NCBI GenBank assembly: GCA_023435025.1
Contig: JAEYSE010000070.1
Coordinates: forward strand, 1-17,324
Origin: Bacillota bacterium
GTDB taxonomy: Bacteria; Bacillota; Clostridia; Christensenellales; CAG-138
DNA length: 17,324 bases
Direction of reading: 5' to 3'
Shown piece after piece: positions 1 through 8,728 of the stretch. The notes under the pieces are model-generated. The model saw only the letters and a list, made by a program, of their open reading frames with translations. It searched no databases and was not told the DNA's origin. Positions within the stretch are counted from its first letter, which is position 1. Each line of letters starts with the position of its first letter. The translations under genes were made by a program, and so were the position numbers.

Positions 1-680
1 TAGCATATGGAAGCAGCGATCTCTTCTCGTTTGCCAAGGCGGCCAAGCAGAATATGCTTAATCTGGTTGTCGATGCGCTCCTGCGTATATCCTAAAAGCA
101 TTTCCGTTTCTGTAGTAGCTGGGCAGACCGCATTTACGGTGATGCGATACTTTGCAAGATGTCTCGCCATTCCTCTGGTGATTGCGATTATACCGCCTTT
201 TGCTGCCGCATAGCTCATGGAGGCTTCAAATCCGCCATTTCTTCCTGTTATGGAAGAAATGTTGATAATACGGCCAGCAGTGCTCTTTTTTAAGTACGGC
301 AATGCGTACTGGCACACAAAAAACGGACCGGTTAGGTTAATATCCAACACACTGTTCCATTCGCCATCCCGCTGCATATCCTCTATGCTGGATGTTCCGA
401 GAATGCCTGCGTTGTTTACAACGATATCGATTCCGCCGAAATAGCCTGCAATCTTTTCTATGGCAGCTTCAATGCTGTCGTTGCTGCCTACATTCATGAG
501 TACGCCCAGTGCATCCGCGCCGGTTGCCTTGATTTCGCTGACAACGGTATCTATCTTCTCCTGGTTGATATCGGCCACAGCCACTTTCGCGCCCATTTGC
601 GCAAGCATTTGCGCGGCGGATTTTCCAATCCCTTGGGCAGCGCCCGTCACAATCGCTACTTTTCCATTCAGAGAAAACAT
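1..680 (-). CDS. SDR-family oxidoreductase, C-terminus cut by window edge
   Basis: Classical short-chain dehydrogenase, probably oxidising or reducing a hydroxyl of a sugar acid or polyol in the cytoplasm with NAD(H). I translated 226 residues by hand from the ATG at 680-678. Visible are the cofactor loop TGAAQGIG (residues 12-19), Asp37 at the end of the second strand (favours NAD over NADP), NNAG at 89-92, Asn115, Ser142/143 and the YAAAK catalytic pair Tyr157/Lys161. The post-catalytic PATTETEM stretch is also present. About 25-30 residues are missing beyond position 1. The start is supported by GAAGGTGAG a few bases upstream. It lies 396 bp downstream of livF on the same strand, so it may be a separate transcript. 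The family is certain; the substrate cannot be read from the sequence. Confidence 0.9.
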   Translation of the reverse strand, partial: MFSLNGKVAIVTGAAQGIGKSAAQMLAQMGAKVAVADINQEKIDTVVSEIKATGADALGVLMNVGSNDSIEAAIEKIAGYFGGIDIVVNNAGILGTSSIEDMQRDGEWNSVLDINLTGPFFVCQYALPYLKKSTAGRIINISSITGRNGGFEASMSYAAAKGGIIAITRGMARHLAKYRITVNAVCPATTETEMLLGYTQERIDNQIKHILLGRLGKREEIAASIC

Positions 681-1076
681 ACGGCTCACCTTCTCTTTCT
701 ATATCTTTTAAATTTGGAATCCAGAGCGGACTCCACCCGCATTCAAAGACTTGCAGTCATGGGTTGGTGCAGCTCTACCGGAATTACTCCATTCATTCAA
801 TTCTTCCGTGCAATGCCATGCACTCCACGCTTTTCAAGTACTCCGTCGGCCTTACTGAGTAATAGGCTATAAAAATAAATACAATATGCGCCAGGATATC
901 TCCGATTGAAATCGGAAAAATGTGTATCCTCATATCATGCTGGAATACACTTTTGGGGGCTTTTTATCCTCTATGTGCATCGAATGCATATCGATATAGG
1001 AGCTTCAGATGTGAAAGCTCCGGCTTGCGAATATTATCTCCAAGCTCAGTATCGTACGAAGCGGCATACCTGAGCG
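681..1076. other. Non-coding gap between livF and the left SDR
   Basis: No convincing gene is visible; short plus-strand reading frames here have no ribosome site or recognisable motif. It holds three small inverted repeats: 808-823 (GTGCA/TGCAC), the 16-bp palindrome TCCGATTGAAATCGGA at 901-916, and a 7-bp stem with a 9-nt loop at 999-1021 (GGAGCTT/AAGCTCC). The last could slow or end liv transcription, but no T-run follows it on the minus strand, so I do not call a terminator. The promoter of the left SDR is presumably here; I found no clear -35/-10 pair. Confidence 0.5.
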
Positions 1077-1795
<719 letters not shown>

Positions 1796-1796
<1 letters not shown>

Positions 1797-2551
1797 TAAT
1801 GGTCACCTCCCAGATATGCCGCGATGACGTCGGGGTTGTTCTGAATCTCCGTGGAGGTGCCTTCGGCCAGCAGCTTGCCGTTGGCGAGCACATAGATATA
1901 ATCGCTGATGTTCATGATCAGCTTCATATCGTGCTCCACGATGAGTATCGTCACGCCCGTCTTGAGTATCCTCTGAAGCAGGCCGTCCAGCTCCAGCTTT
2001 TCGGCACTGTTCATGCCCGCCGCGGGTTCGTCCAGAAGTATCACCTTGGGTTCGCTGGCCAGGCCGCGGACGATCTCAAGCAGGCGCTGCTTGCCATAGG
2101 ACAGGCTGCCCGCCGGAACGTGCGCGTACTCGTCCAGTCCCACGAACTGCAGTAGCTCATGCGCCCTGGCGAGTATCCGCTTTTCTTCCTCGCGCTTCTT
2201 TTTGGTGTGGAAATAGCAATCCCAGAAGTTGGATTGCAGCCGGGAGTGCATGCCTACCAGCACATTATCGATTACACTCATCTTCCAGAACAGGTTGATG
2301 ACCTGGTAGGTGCGCGCAATGCCCGCCTTGTTGATCTGGAAACCGCGCTTGCCCTCCAGATGCTCGCCTTCGAGTATCACCTCGCCGCAGTTGGGCACAT
2401 ATACGCCGCTGATGCAGTTGAACAGCGTCGTCTTACCCGCGCCGTTGGGGCCGATCAGGGCGGTGATTTTGTGGGGCTCCACGCGGATACTCACTTCATT
2501 GACGGCAATCAGCCCGCCGAACTTGATGGTGACTTTATTGGTTTCAAGCAT
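1796..2551 (-). CDS. livG: LIV-type ABC transporter ATP-binding protein LivG
   Basis: First ATPase of the LIV-class importer. The 251-residue length is typical. It shows Walker A GPNGAGKTT (34-42), the Q-loop region at ARTYQ (79-83), a signature of LSYGKQ (150-155) in place of LSGGQ as commonly seen in LivG proteins, Walker B VILLDEP (170-176) and the switch His in VEHD. The C-terminal AAYLGGDH matches the LivG/LivF family ending. It starts 2 bp after the livM stop with AAGGATGGTG upstream and overlaps livF by one base, so livM-livG-livF is one translational block. Several Ile-Leu pairs here use the ATA-CTC codon pair that recurs across the window. Confidence 0.95.
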
Positions 2552-2553
2552 TG

Positions 2554-3579
2554 TTATTCACCATCCTTCTTTCCTTTTTCAGGCGTACCTGCCTTAGTTC
2601 TTGCGGCGACAAGCCTTGCCATCTTTTTTCTCTCATAGGAGGCGATGAGGTCCTTAAAGCCGCCATAGATACCGCCCGGAAGCCCGATGATGACGATCAG
2701 CAGCAGTATGCCGTAGAGCAGCATCTGGTATTCCTGCAGCGGGCGGATGATCTCGAGCAAAATTTCAACGAGTACAACGCCGATGATGGGGCCGGCCATG
2801 GAGCCGGTGCCGCCAAACAGCAGCATTGTCAGAAACAGCACCGATTGCTTCTGTTTGCCAGTCTCAGGGCTGATATACTTGATCAGGTGCACGAAGAGCG
2901 CGCCTGAGAGGCCGGTATAGAATGCGCTTACCGCGAACGCGACGATCTTGCTCTTGCGCACATCCACGCCCATGCCGTCCGCCGCGTGGGTGTTCTCGCG
3001 AATGGCTATGAACGCCCGCCCGGTGCGGGAGTGTACGAGCGAATGCTTACCCAGCAGCGCCAGAACGCAGATCACCAGCAGAAAGAAGTACCACCCGGTA
3101 TAGGAAGTCAAAAAGCTGATATTGATCGCATCCATGCCCAGGTAATCGCCCGTAAAGCCGCCGGGCGAAACGTAGAGGAAGTTGTACACAATCTCACCGA
3201 AAGCGATGGTCGCCAGCGAGAGGAAGTGGAACTTCAGCTTGGAGGCCGGGTAGGCCAGCAGCGCCCCGATCGCCGCGGAGAGTATGGCGCCCAGCGGGAT
3301 GGTGAGTATCAGCGGTATTCCGAAATAGTTGTTCAAAAGCCCTGTCGTATAAGCGCCGATCACGAAGAACGCCGCATGTCCCAAAGAAATCTGGCCGCTG
3401 TACCCGAACAGGATGTCTAACCCCGATACGGCGATGGTGTAGAGCAGCATGATACTGCAGATCATCACCCAGTAATCGTTGCCGACAACCAGCTGGATCA
3501 AAAACGGCAGAGCGACCAACGCCGCCACACCCGCCAGCACCCGGGGCCCCTTTTTCTTATCCTTTATGAAGCTTAACAT
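2554..3579 (-). CDS. livM: LIV-type ABC transporter permease LivM
   Basis: Membrane subunit pairing with LivH to form the import channel (BPD_transp_2 family). The 341-residue protein starts with a basic stretch (SFIKDKKKG) and then has many hydrophobic segments. A conserved-looking block, SGYSGQ-like (LFGYSGQISLGHAAFFVIGA, about 57-76), is the family hallmark. A later REN/AADGMGVD loop corresponds to the cytoplasmic ATPase-coupling region. The C-terminus carries a basic, Lys/Arg-rich tail of about 25 residues after the last membrane segment. The ATG is preceded by GGGGGT. It lies 24 bp after livH and 2 bp before livG. The family assignment is secure and transported solute unknown. Confidence 0.94.
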   Translation of the reverse strand: MLSFIKDKKKGPRVLAGVAALVALPFLIQLVVGNDYWVMICSIMLLYTIAVSGLDILFGYSGQISLGHAAFFVIGAYTTGLLNNYFGIPLILTIPLGAILSAAIGALLAYPASKLKFHFLSLATIAFGEIVYNFLYVSPGGFTGDYLGMDAINISFLTSYTGWYFFLLVICVLALLGKHSLVHSRTGRAFIAIRENTHAADGMGVDVRKSKIVAFAVSAFYTGLSGALFVHLIKYISPETGKQKQSVLFLTMLLFGGTGSMAGPIIGVVLVEILLEIIRPLQEYQMLLYGILLLIVIIGLPGGIYGGFKDLIASYERKKMARLVAARTKAGTPEKGKKDGE

Positions 3580-3603
3580 ATTACCCCCAAATTCTGACGC
3601 GTA

Positions 3604-4479
3604 TTAAACATCCTGAATGGCCCGCTCGTTGAAGATGCCGGTGGGCTTGATGAACAGGAACAACAGCAGAAGCGTATAAGCGATGAGATTCTTGTAGGTG
3701 CCGCTCCAGTAACCCGCGACAAACGTTTCCACAAGACCCAGTATCACGCCGCCTATCATGGCTCCGTACATATTGCCGTAGCCGCCCATGACCGCGCCCG
3801 CAAAGCCCTTCCTGCCGACGGTGGCGCCCAGCATCGTAAATACGCCGTACATGGGCCCTAAAAGCATGCCTGCGATGGAAGCGATGCCTGCGGAGACGCC
3901 CCACGTCACGCCGATGCTCAAAGAAGTGTTGATACCGCAGGATTCAGCTGCGAGAGGATCCATTGCAGCGCCGCGCATGGCGGTACCGAATTTCGTCTTG
4001 GTCATAAAAAGGTGCAGCGCGTACATAAGAACCGAGGAAACAAGCAGGCACGCCCATGCCTCGGTCTGCGCTGTCACACCAAAAATTTTCAGAGTGCTTT
4101 TTTCGAACACCTGCGGGAATCCCTGTGTAACCGAGCCGTAAAAGGCCTGCGCAGTATTTTGGATGATGAATGAGATCGCGATGGTGGCAAGTACGATATA
4201 GATCGGAATGACGTTCTTGTTGAGCAGGACTCGGATGATGCCCTTTTCAAGAAGAATGCCCAACGCAAATGCGCAGCCGAACGTGAGCAGCAGCGAAACC
4301 CAGATAGGGAGCCCGAGCACCTTATAAAAGGTCAGCCCCAGATAGGCACCCACCGTGATGATATCGCCCTGCACAAAGCTCATCAGGCCGCTCGCTCTGT
4401 AAATCAGGCTGTAGCCCAGAGCGATCAGGCCGTAGATGCCCCCTATGATGAGGCCGTTTACCAAAAGAATTGCAAACAC
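3604..4479 (-). CDS. livH: LIV-type ABC transporter permease LivH
   Basis: Membrane subunit of the LIV-class importer, 291 residues, with an N-terminus typical of LivH: NGLIIGGIYGLIALGYSLIY, then a GDIITVGAYLG segment. Further hydrophobic helices and the ATPase-contact loop (AMRGAAMDPLAAESCGI, around residues 168-185) follow. The start is GTG (4479-4477), supported by GGGAGGT about seven bases upstream. It is separated from the binding-protein gene by 163 bp that contain a strong hairpin at 4537-4571. That hairpin probably lowers permease expression relative to the binding protein. A plus-strand frame on the opposite strand is a shadow. Confidence 0.94.
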   Translation of the reverse strand: MFAILLVNGLIIGGIYGLIALGYSLIYRASGLMSFVQGDIITVGAYLGLTFYKVLGLPIWVSLLLTFGCAFALGILLEKGIIRVLLNKNVIPIYIVLATIAISFIIQNTAQAFYGSVTQGFPQVFEKSTLKIFGVTAQTEAWACLLVSSVLMYALHLFMTKTKFGTAMRGAAMDPLAAESCGINTSLSIGVTWGVSAGIASIAGMLLGPMYGVFTMLGATVGRKGFAGAVMGGYGNMYGAMIGGVILGLVETFVAGYWSGTYKNLIAYTLLLLFLFIKPTGIFNERAIQDV

Positions 4480-4642
4480 GTGTCTACCTCCCTTGTAGAA
4501 TAATGCCTGGAGTCATTGCCCCCTGTCTCCGTAGAGCAAGCGGGCAAAACGCAGGGTGTTTTGCCCGCTTGTCTCCCGGCCGCTCAGGCGGTGGCCCGCC
4601 TAAGGTACTGTGGCCAATCTGGCTGTCTGTACTTAGAAGTTC
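4480..4642 (-). other. Intercistronic region between binding protein and livH
   Basis: 163 bp with no gene. It holds a 14-bp perfect stem (4537-4550 with 4558-4571) and a smaller 6-bp stem with a 4-base loop (4586-4591 with 4596-4601), followed by the livH ribosome site. No promoter was recognised. Confidence 0.6.
4537..4571 (-). promoter_or_regulatory. Strong intercistronic RNA hairpin (stabiliser or attenuator)
   Basis: CAAGCGGGCAAAAC (4537-4550) pairs perfectly with GTTTTGCCCGCTTG (4558-4571) around a 7-nt loop. On the minus-strand transcript the bases after the stem are CTCTACGG, so there is no U-run and it is not a normal intrinsic terminator. Placed just 3' of the solute-binding gene and before the permeases, such stems commonly protect the binding-protein mRNA or partly attenuate the genes downstream, giving excess binding protein. 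The structure is seen directly; the role is inferred. Confidence 0.7.
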
Positions 4643-5923
4643 TTACCTGTCTCTGCCGGTAGCGGCCTTGTATGCGTCATAGCCGCCGCTGGCGAGCCAG
4701 TCGCTGACGAGGATGTCTTTGCCATCGACCAGGATGAATTCGTTGAATGTGCTGTAGCCTTCGCGGTCGCCCTTGGTGTAGTCAAGCGTGCCGCCCAGGC
4801 CGTCGAGCTTGACGCTGTTCATTGCCACGCGCAGGGACTCGTCGTCGTTGGCCTTGGCAACCTTGGTGGCTTCCCACATGGCCATCATGGTGTCCCAGCC
4901 GCGGTATGCGGATTCATGCTGGGGCATCTCATTATACTCGGCGCTGAACTTCACGAGGAATTCCTTCATGATGGGGATGTTGCAGTCTTCAATGGACTGG
5001 TAGGGAACGTACGGATAGGCGTAGAAGATGTAGTTGGAGTTCTGCTCGCCCGCGACGCGCTGATACTCGAGGGAGAAGCACTCTTTGCAGCCGATCATGC
5101 CGGTGTAGCCCATGTTGCGCAGTTGCTTGACGAAGGGCCCGAACGTGGTGCCGATCAGGGACATGAATATGACATCCGGATCATCCTTGAGTATCTGGGT
5201 GATCTGGCCGCTGAAATCGGTGTCCTCGGAGTCGCACTGCTGGCGGGTGGTGACGGTGAGGCCCTTTTCCTTGCAGGCCTGCTCAAACGCATCGGCGGTG
5301 GATTTGCCGGTATCGTCGGTGCCGTTGATGATGGCGACGGAGTCATAGCCCAGCTTGATGATCAGGTCGGCATCCTGCGGAGCGATACGGCCGTTGTTCG
5401 CGCTGGCGCGGAAGGTCCAGATCTTGCTGGTGTCGGCCATCCAGGTGGCGGAGGTGCCCAGACCGAAGTTATACACCTTGGCGTCGTTGATATAGCCGAT
5501 GCAGGCGTTGACCTCGTTGGAGTTAACGGAACCGATAATTGCGTCCACGTTGTCGCTCGCGAGCATCTTCTGGACGACCTTCACGGCTTCCTCGGTGCTG
5601 CCGGTGGTATCATAGTGCTTGGCTTCCACCATCGCGCCATTGAAGCCGCCGTTCTCGTTGATGTACTTGATCGCCAGATCAATACCCTGCTTTGCGGAAT
5701 TACCGGCGACTGAGTTGCTGCCGGTCAGCTGCAGATAGGTGCCGATGAGGAACTTGCCGGTGAGAGCCGGAGCTTCAGCAGCAGGGGCGGCAGGCGCTTC
5801 GGCCGCCGCAGGGGCTTGGCTTGCAGCCGCCGGTGCTTCGGGGGCGGCGGGAGCGGACGGTGTGCATGCAGTGATGCCAAATAGCATTACCAGGGCAAGA
5901 AGGATCGATAACAGTTTTTTCAT
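4643..5923 (-). CDS. livJ: LIV-type ABC transporter substrate-binding lipoprotein
   Basis: Extracellular solute-binding protein of the Leu/Ile/Val-binding (peripla_BP_6) type that delivers solute to LivHM. It has 426 residues. A lipoprotein signal (MKKLLSILLALVMLFGITAC) has a lipobox ending at Cys20, fitting anchoring in a Gram-positive membrane. An Ala/Pro/Glu-rich linker of about 35 residues precedes the folded domain, which opens with KFLIGTYLQLTGSNSVAGN, typical of this family. Later segments such as VDAIIGSVNSNEV and SVAIINGTDDTGKS also match the type I fold. The ATG follows AAAGGGG. It begins only 56 bp after the zinc dehydrogenase stop, so co-transcription with the catabolic genes is likely. 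The solute cannot be deduced from the sequence; a sugar acid or related compound is inferred from the neighbours. Confidence 0.9.
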   Translation of the reverse strand: MKKLLSILLALVMLFGITACTPSAPAAPEAPAAASQAPAAAEAPAAPAAEAPALTGKFLIGTYLQLTGSNSVAGNSAKQGIDLAIKYINENGGFNGAMVEAKHYDTTGSTEEAVKVVQKMLASDNVDAIIGSVNSNEVNACIGYINDAKVYNFGLGTSATWMADTSKIWTFRASANNGRIAPQDADLIIKLGYDSVAIINGTDDTGKSTADAFEQACKEKGLTVTTRQQCDSEDTDFSGQITQILKDDPDVIFMSLIGTTFGPFVKQLRNMGYTGMIGCKECFSLEYQRVAGEQNSNYIFYAYPYVPYQSIEDCNIPIMKEFLVKFSAEYNEMPQHESAYRGWDTMMAMWEATKVAKANDDESLRVAMNSVKLDGLGGTLDYTKGDREGYSTFNEFILVDGKDILVSDWLASGGYDAYKAATGRDR

Positions 5924-5979
5924 TGTTTGTTCCCCTTTCTTCTTGTCATATTAACAAGCCTTGCTCGTAGTGTTATCCG

Positions 5980-7029
5980 TTACAATTTGCCTGATTCTTT
6001 AGAATTGGTAAGAACTATCTTGATTGCCCTGCCATCCTTATTGTTGTTAAGCAGTTCGAACGCTTCCACCCCCTTACTCATATCCAAATAATGCGTAATG
6101 AGCGGTTCGACATCTATGGCTTTTTCCGACAGCAGATGAACACATGAAACGAAATCTTCCAACGAATAGATGTAATTCCCCTTAATCGACAGTTCCCTGG
6201 TCACCACGCTCTGCATGTTGATTGAGACCAGTTTTTCCGCGTTCCCTATCCAGACGGCACAACCCGCTAGCTTCAATGCTTCCAAAGAAGCCTGCGCGGT
6301 CGGTGTGATTCCAACAGCCTCGATGGATAAGTCGCACATGGCGCCATTGGTAAGCGCGGCAATACTGTTTGTAAAGTCGCCGTCTAAGGGGTTCACAACC
6401 GCATCGGCCCCCATACGGAGCGCCAGTTGCAACCTTGCGTCCGCCGCGTCGCTTACGATAACACGCTTTGCGCCGCGGTATTTGAGCCAGAGCAGAGCCA
6501 TCAGCCCGATGGTCCCGGCTCCCACAACAAGAATGTTTTGCGCGTTATTTATCTGCTCATCGGAAAACTTAAATACGCCATTGTAGGATACTGCCGCAGG
6601 CTCGGCAAGGGATGCAATATCTGCACCCACACCCTGATAGGGAATAAGATACTGTTCTTTCACGCATATGAACTCCGTCATTGCGCCATCGTAATCCATA
6701 ACCCCGAGAAAGCGGGCATTGGGGCAGAGGTTCACGTTTCCTTCCTTGCAGATAGCGCACTCCCCGCAGAAAAACTTCGGGAAAACCGCCACTTTGCTGC
6801 CTGTGGGATAAAGGCCGCCTACGGGAGCCTTTTCTACAGTCCCTGCACACTCATGCCCCATAATCATGGGTGCTATCCGCCGTCCGGTTTTGCCTAAATA
6901 CCCTTCCACATCTGACCCGCATACACCGCAGGCATCGATTTTGATCAGATATTCATCCGCTTGAGGAACCGGAACCGGAATATCGCGGATCTCCATGTGG
7001 TTATCACCAACATAATAAACCGCTTTCAA
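5980..7029 (-). CDS. Zinc-dependent medium-chain dehydrogenase (idonate/sorbitol/threonine DH-like)
   Basis: NAD(H)-linked medium-chain alcohol dehydrogenase acting on a secondary alcohol of a polyol or sugar acid. It has 349 residues. Catalytic zinc ligands are Cys37 (CGVCGSD), His59 and Glu60 (GHECAG). The structural zinc site is Cys88, Cys91, Cys94 and Cys102. The Rossmann motif is GAGTIG (170-175), and Asp194 at the end of the second strand favours NAD. The start is TTG (7029-7027), supported by GGGGGA seven bases upstream; no nearby ATG fits the family N-terminus MKAVYY. It lies 39 bp after garR and 56 bp before the binding protein. L-idonate 5-dehydrogenase, galactitol-1-phosphate dehydrogenase and similar enzymes are alternatives that sequence alone does not separate. 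Confidence 0.88.
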   Translation of the reverse strand: MKAVYYVGDNHMEIRDIPVPVPQADEYLIKIDACGVCGSDVEGYLGKTGRRIAPMIMGHECAGTVEKAPVGGLYPTGSKVAVFPKFFCGECAICKEGNVNLCPNARFLGVMDYDGAMTEFICVKEQYLIPYQGVGADIASLAEPAAVSYNGVFKFSDEQINNAQNILVVGAGTIGLMALLWLKYRGAKRVIVSDAADARLQLALRMGADAVVNPLDGDFTNSIAALTNGAMCDLSIEAVGITPTAQASLEALKLAGCAVWIGNAEKLVSINMQSVVTRELSIKGNYIYSLEDFVSCVHLLSEKAIDVEPLITHYLDMSKGVEAFELLNNNKDGRAIKIVLTNSKESGKL

Positions 7030-7068
7030 CGATAAATCCCCCGATCTCTTTGTTAAAGCAATGCGTCC

Positions 7069-7953
7069 TTATCTGCGGACATCGGCTTTGGAGAGGTATT
7101 CGTAGTAACGCACCAGCGAGCTATGGTCTTCGCCTTCATAACCGGAGGCTTTGAGCCACTGCATCATTTCCATGACGGCTGCAGTCAGCGGGAGAGGGGC
7201 GCCGACATCATGCCCGGTATCAAGCGCGTTGGTAAGGTCTTTGATGTGAAGATTGATGCGGAATCCCGGCTTGAAATTGCCATCCATCATCATGGGCGCT
7301 TTTGCATCCATGACGGTGCTGCCAGCTAACCCGCCGCGGATTGCTTTATAAATCGCTTCAGGCTCCACACCGGCTTTTTTGCCCAGTATGAGCGCTTCAC
7401 CTACGGCAGCGATATTGGCAGCCACAATAATCTGGTTGGCCAGTTTAGTGGTGTTACCTGCGCCGATGCCGCCGCACAGCGTTACAGAAGCACCCATGAC
7501 TGCGAGAATGTCCTTCACTTTGTCAAAGAGTTCCTGCTTGCCCCCTACCATAATGGCCAGCGTTCCGTCAATGGCTTTGGGTTCTCCGCCGGATACTGGC
7601 GCATCCAGCATAAAGCAGCCCTTCTTTTCCACTTCGGCGCAAATCTCTTTTGAAGCGATGGGATTGATGGAACTCATGTCCACCAAAATGGTTCCGGGCT
7701 TTGCGCCTTCGAGTATGCCGTTCTCACCAAGCACCGCAGTTTTTACATGCGGCGAGTTGGGCAGCATGGTGATAACGATATCGCTGTCCTTCGCTACATC
7801 CGCATTGTTTTCTCCACGTGTTGCTCCTGCAGCGACCGTCTCGTCCACCGCGGCTGTCATAATGTCGTAAACTTTCAGATCATACCTAGCTTTGATCAGG
7901 TTTTTGGCCATGGGCTTTCCCATAATGCCCAATCCGATAAATCCAACTCGCAT
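7069..7953 (-). CDS. garR: 2-hydroxy-3-oxopropionate (tartronate semialdehyde) reductase GarR
   Basis: Beta-hydroxyacid dehydrogenase that reduces tartronate semialdehyde to D-glycerate in the glucarate/galactarate and glyoxylate routes. It has 294 residues, the standard length. Motifs: dinucleotide-binding GLGIMG (7-12), substrate-binding DAPVSGG (117-123) and catalytic Lys170 in GAGNTTKLANQ. The blocks TMLPNSPHVK, GGLAGST, FKPGFRI and LPLTAAVMEMMQ closely resemble E. coli GarR as I remember it, more than 3-hydroxyisobutyrate dehydrogenases. The ATG has AGGAGG about 11 bases upstream. Its first 58 bases overlap the 3' end of the GntR gene in another frame, so the two are co-transcribed. In this locus it may act on tartronate semialdehyde or on another short aldehyde acid. 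Confidence 0.9.
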   Translation of the reverse strand: MRVGFIGLGIMGKPMAKNLIKARYDLKVYDIMTAAVDETVAAGATRGENNADVAKDSDIVITMLPNSPHVKTAVLGENGILEGAKPGTILVDMSSINPIASKEICAEVEKKGCFMLDAPVSGGEPKAIDGTLAIMVGGKQELFDKVKDILAVMGASVTLCGGIGAGNTTKLANQIIVAANIAAVGEALILGKKAGVEPEAIYKAIRGGLAGSTVMDAKAPMMMDGNFKPGFRINLHIKDLTNALDTGHDVGAPLPLTAAVMEMMQWLKASGYEGEDHSSLVRYYEYLSKADVRR

Positions 7954-8702
7954 AACTGTCTCTTCCTCCTGTCGCTACGGTTTGTTTCGGCTCCATCCTG
8001 ACTGATGTATTCTTCAAGCGCGTCCTTGTTTCGCTCCAGATGCGCCCGCATGGCGTCATATGCTCCCTTTGCGTCTCTTCTGCCGATGGCATCCGCGATA
8101 TTTTCATGATGCACGATTACATCATGGAGAATTCTGTCTCCAAGCACCGTTGTAAAAAGCCGTATACCCTTGACAATCTCAGGAAAAATCACATTCAGGA
8201 TGTCGTTGTCCGTGCTTTCAGCAATCTTGCAATGGAATGCAACATCAGGTTCAAGATGATTGACGCCTCTTCTTATACAATCCGAAACCTGACTGGAATA
8301 CCGGTGCATTTCTTCAACATCCTTCTCGCTTGCGCGCAGTGCGCTCAGGGCGGCAATTCTTGGCTCCATGATGAAGCGCAGCTCCCAAAGATCCATCAAT
8401 ACTTCGTGGCGGTCATATTTGAACTGTAGCCCCAAAGGATCCTCGGGTACACCCGGGAAATTGGCGATATAAGTTCCGCTTCCCTGCCGGATCACGACAA
8501 TTCCTCGGGAATGCAGCGAGCGCATGGTTTCTCTGATCGTACTGCGGCTTACATTTAACTGCTCCATCAGCTTCGCCTCATTGGGAAGCCGATCACCTTT
8601 TTGCATCCGATTTTCCTGGATGTATTTGATAATTTCCTCAGCGGCCTTTTCAGAGAGCGGTATATTGTCCGGTTTAACAAGAGACATTTTCATATGCTTC
8701 AC
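7896..8702 (-). CDS. GntR-family (FadR/FCD subfamily) transcriptional regulator
   Basis: Local metabolite-responsive regulator, probably a repressor of the transketolase-transporter cluster in which it sits. It has 268 residues from GTG (8702). The winged helix-turn-helix spans about 16-80 (LPNEAKLMEQLNVSRSTIRE, then the GSGTYI wing). The FCD ligand domain follows, with likely metal ligands Asp153, His157, His198/199 and His221. The start is uncertain: GTG 8702 has only a weak site, and ATG 8693 or ATG 8687 (GTGAAG nine bases upstream) are equally plausible. The C-terminus is odd, with about 30 extra residues after the usual FCD end (LEEYI), reading 58 bp into garR. Candidate operators are the palindromes at 10587-10605 and 10738-10756. 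Confidence 0.9.
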   Translation of the reverse strand: MKHMKMSLVKPDNIPLSEKAAEEIIKYIQENRMQKGDRLPNEAKLMEQLNVSRSTIRETMRSLHSRGIVVIRQGSGTYIANFPGVPEDPLGLQFKYDRHEVLMDLWELRFIMEPRIAALSALRASEKDVEEMHRYSSQVSDCIRRGVNHLEPDVAFHCKIAESTDNDILNVIFPEIVKGIRLFTTVLGDRILHDVIVHHENIADAIGRRDAKGAYDAMRAHLERNKDALEEYISQDGAETNRSDRRKRQLCELDLSDWALWESPWPKT

Positions 8703-8728
8703 ACTTTCAGTTTGAACAGATGTTTCCG

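Noticed and set aside
808..823. Possible tRNA arm or small RNA in the 681-1076 gap
   Set aside because: Only a single 5-bp stem; no cloverleaf or T-loop sequence could be found.
999..1021. Stem-loop after livF as an intrinsic terminator
   Set aside because: The stem is only 7 bp and no T-run follows on either strand.
4916..5713. 265-residue plus-strand frame opposite the binding-protein gene
   Set aside because: It is antisense to a clear lipoprotein gene, shows no family motif, and its Gly/Val/Asp-rich content is what the reverse of that coding sequence gives.
5942..5958. CTTGT/ACAAG inverted repeat before the binding-protein gene as an operator and internal promoter
   Set aside because: Arms are only 5 bp and no -35/-10 pair fits in the 56-bp gap; read-through from upstream is the simpler view.
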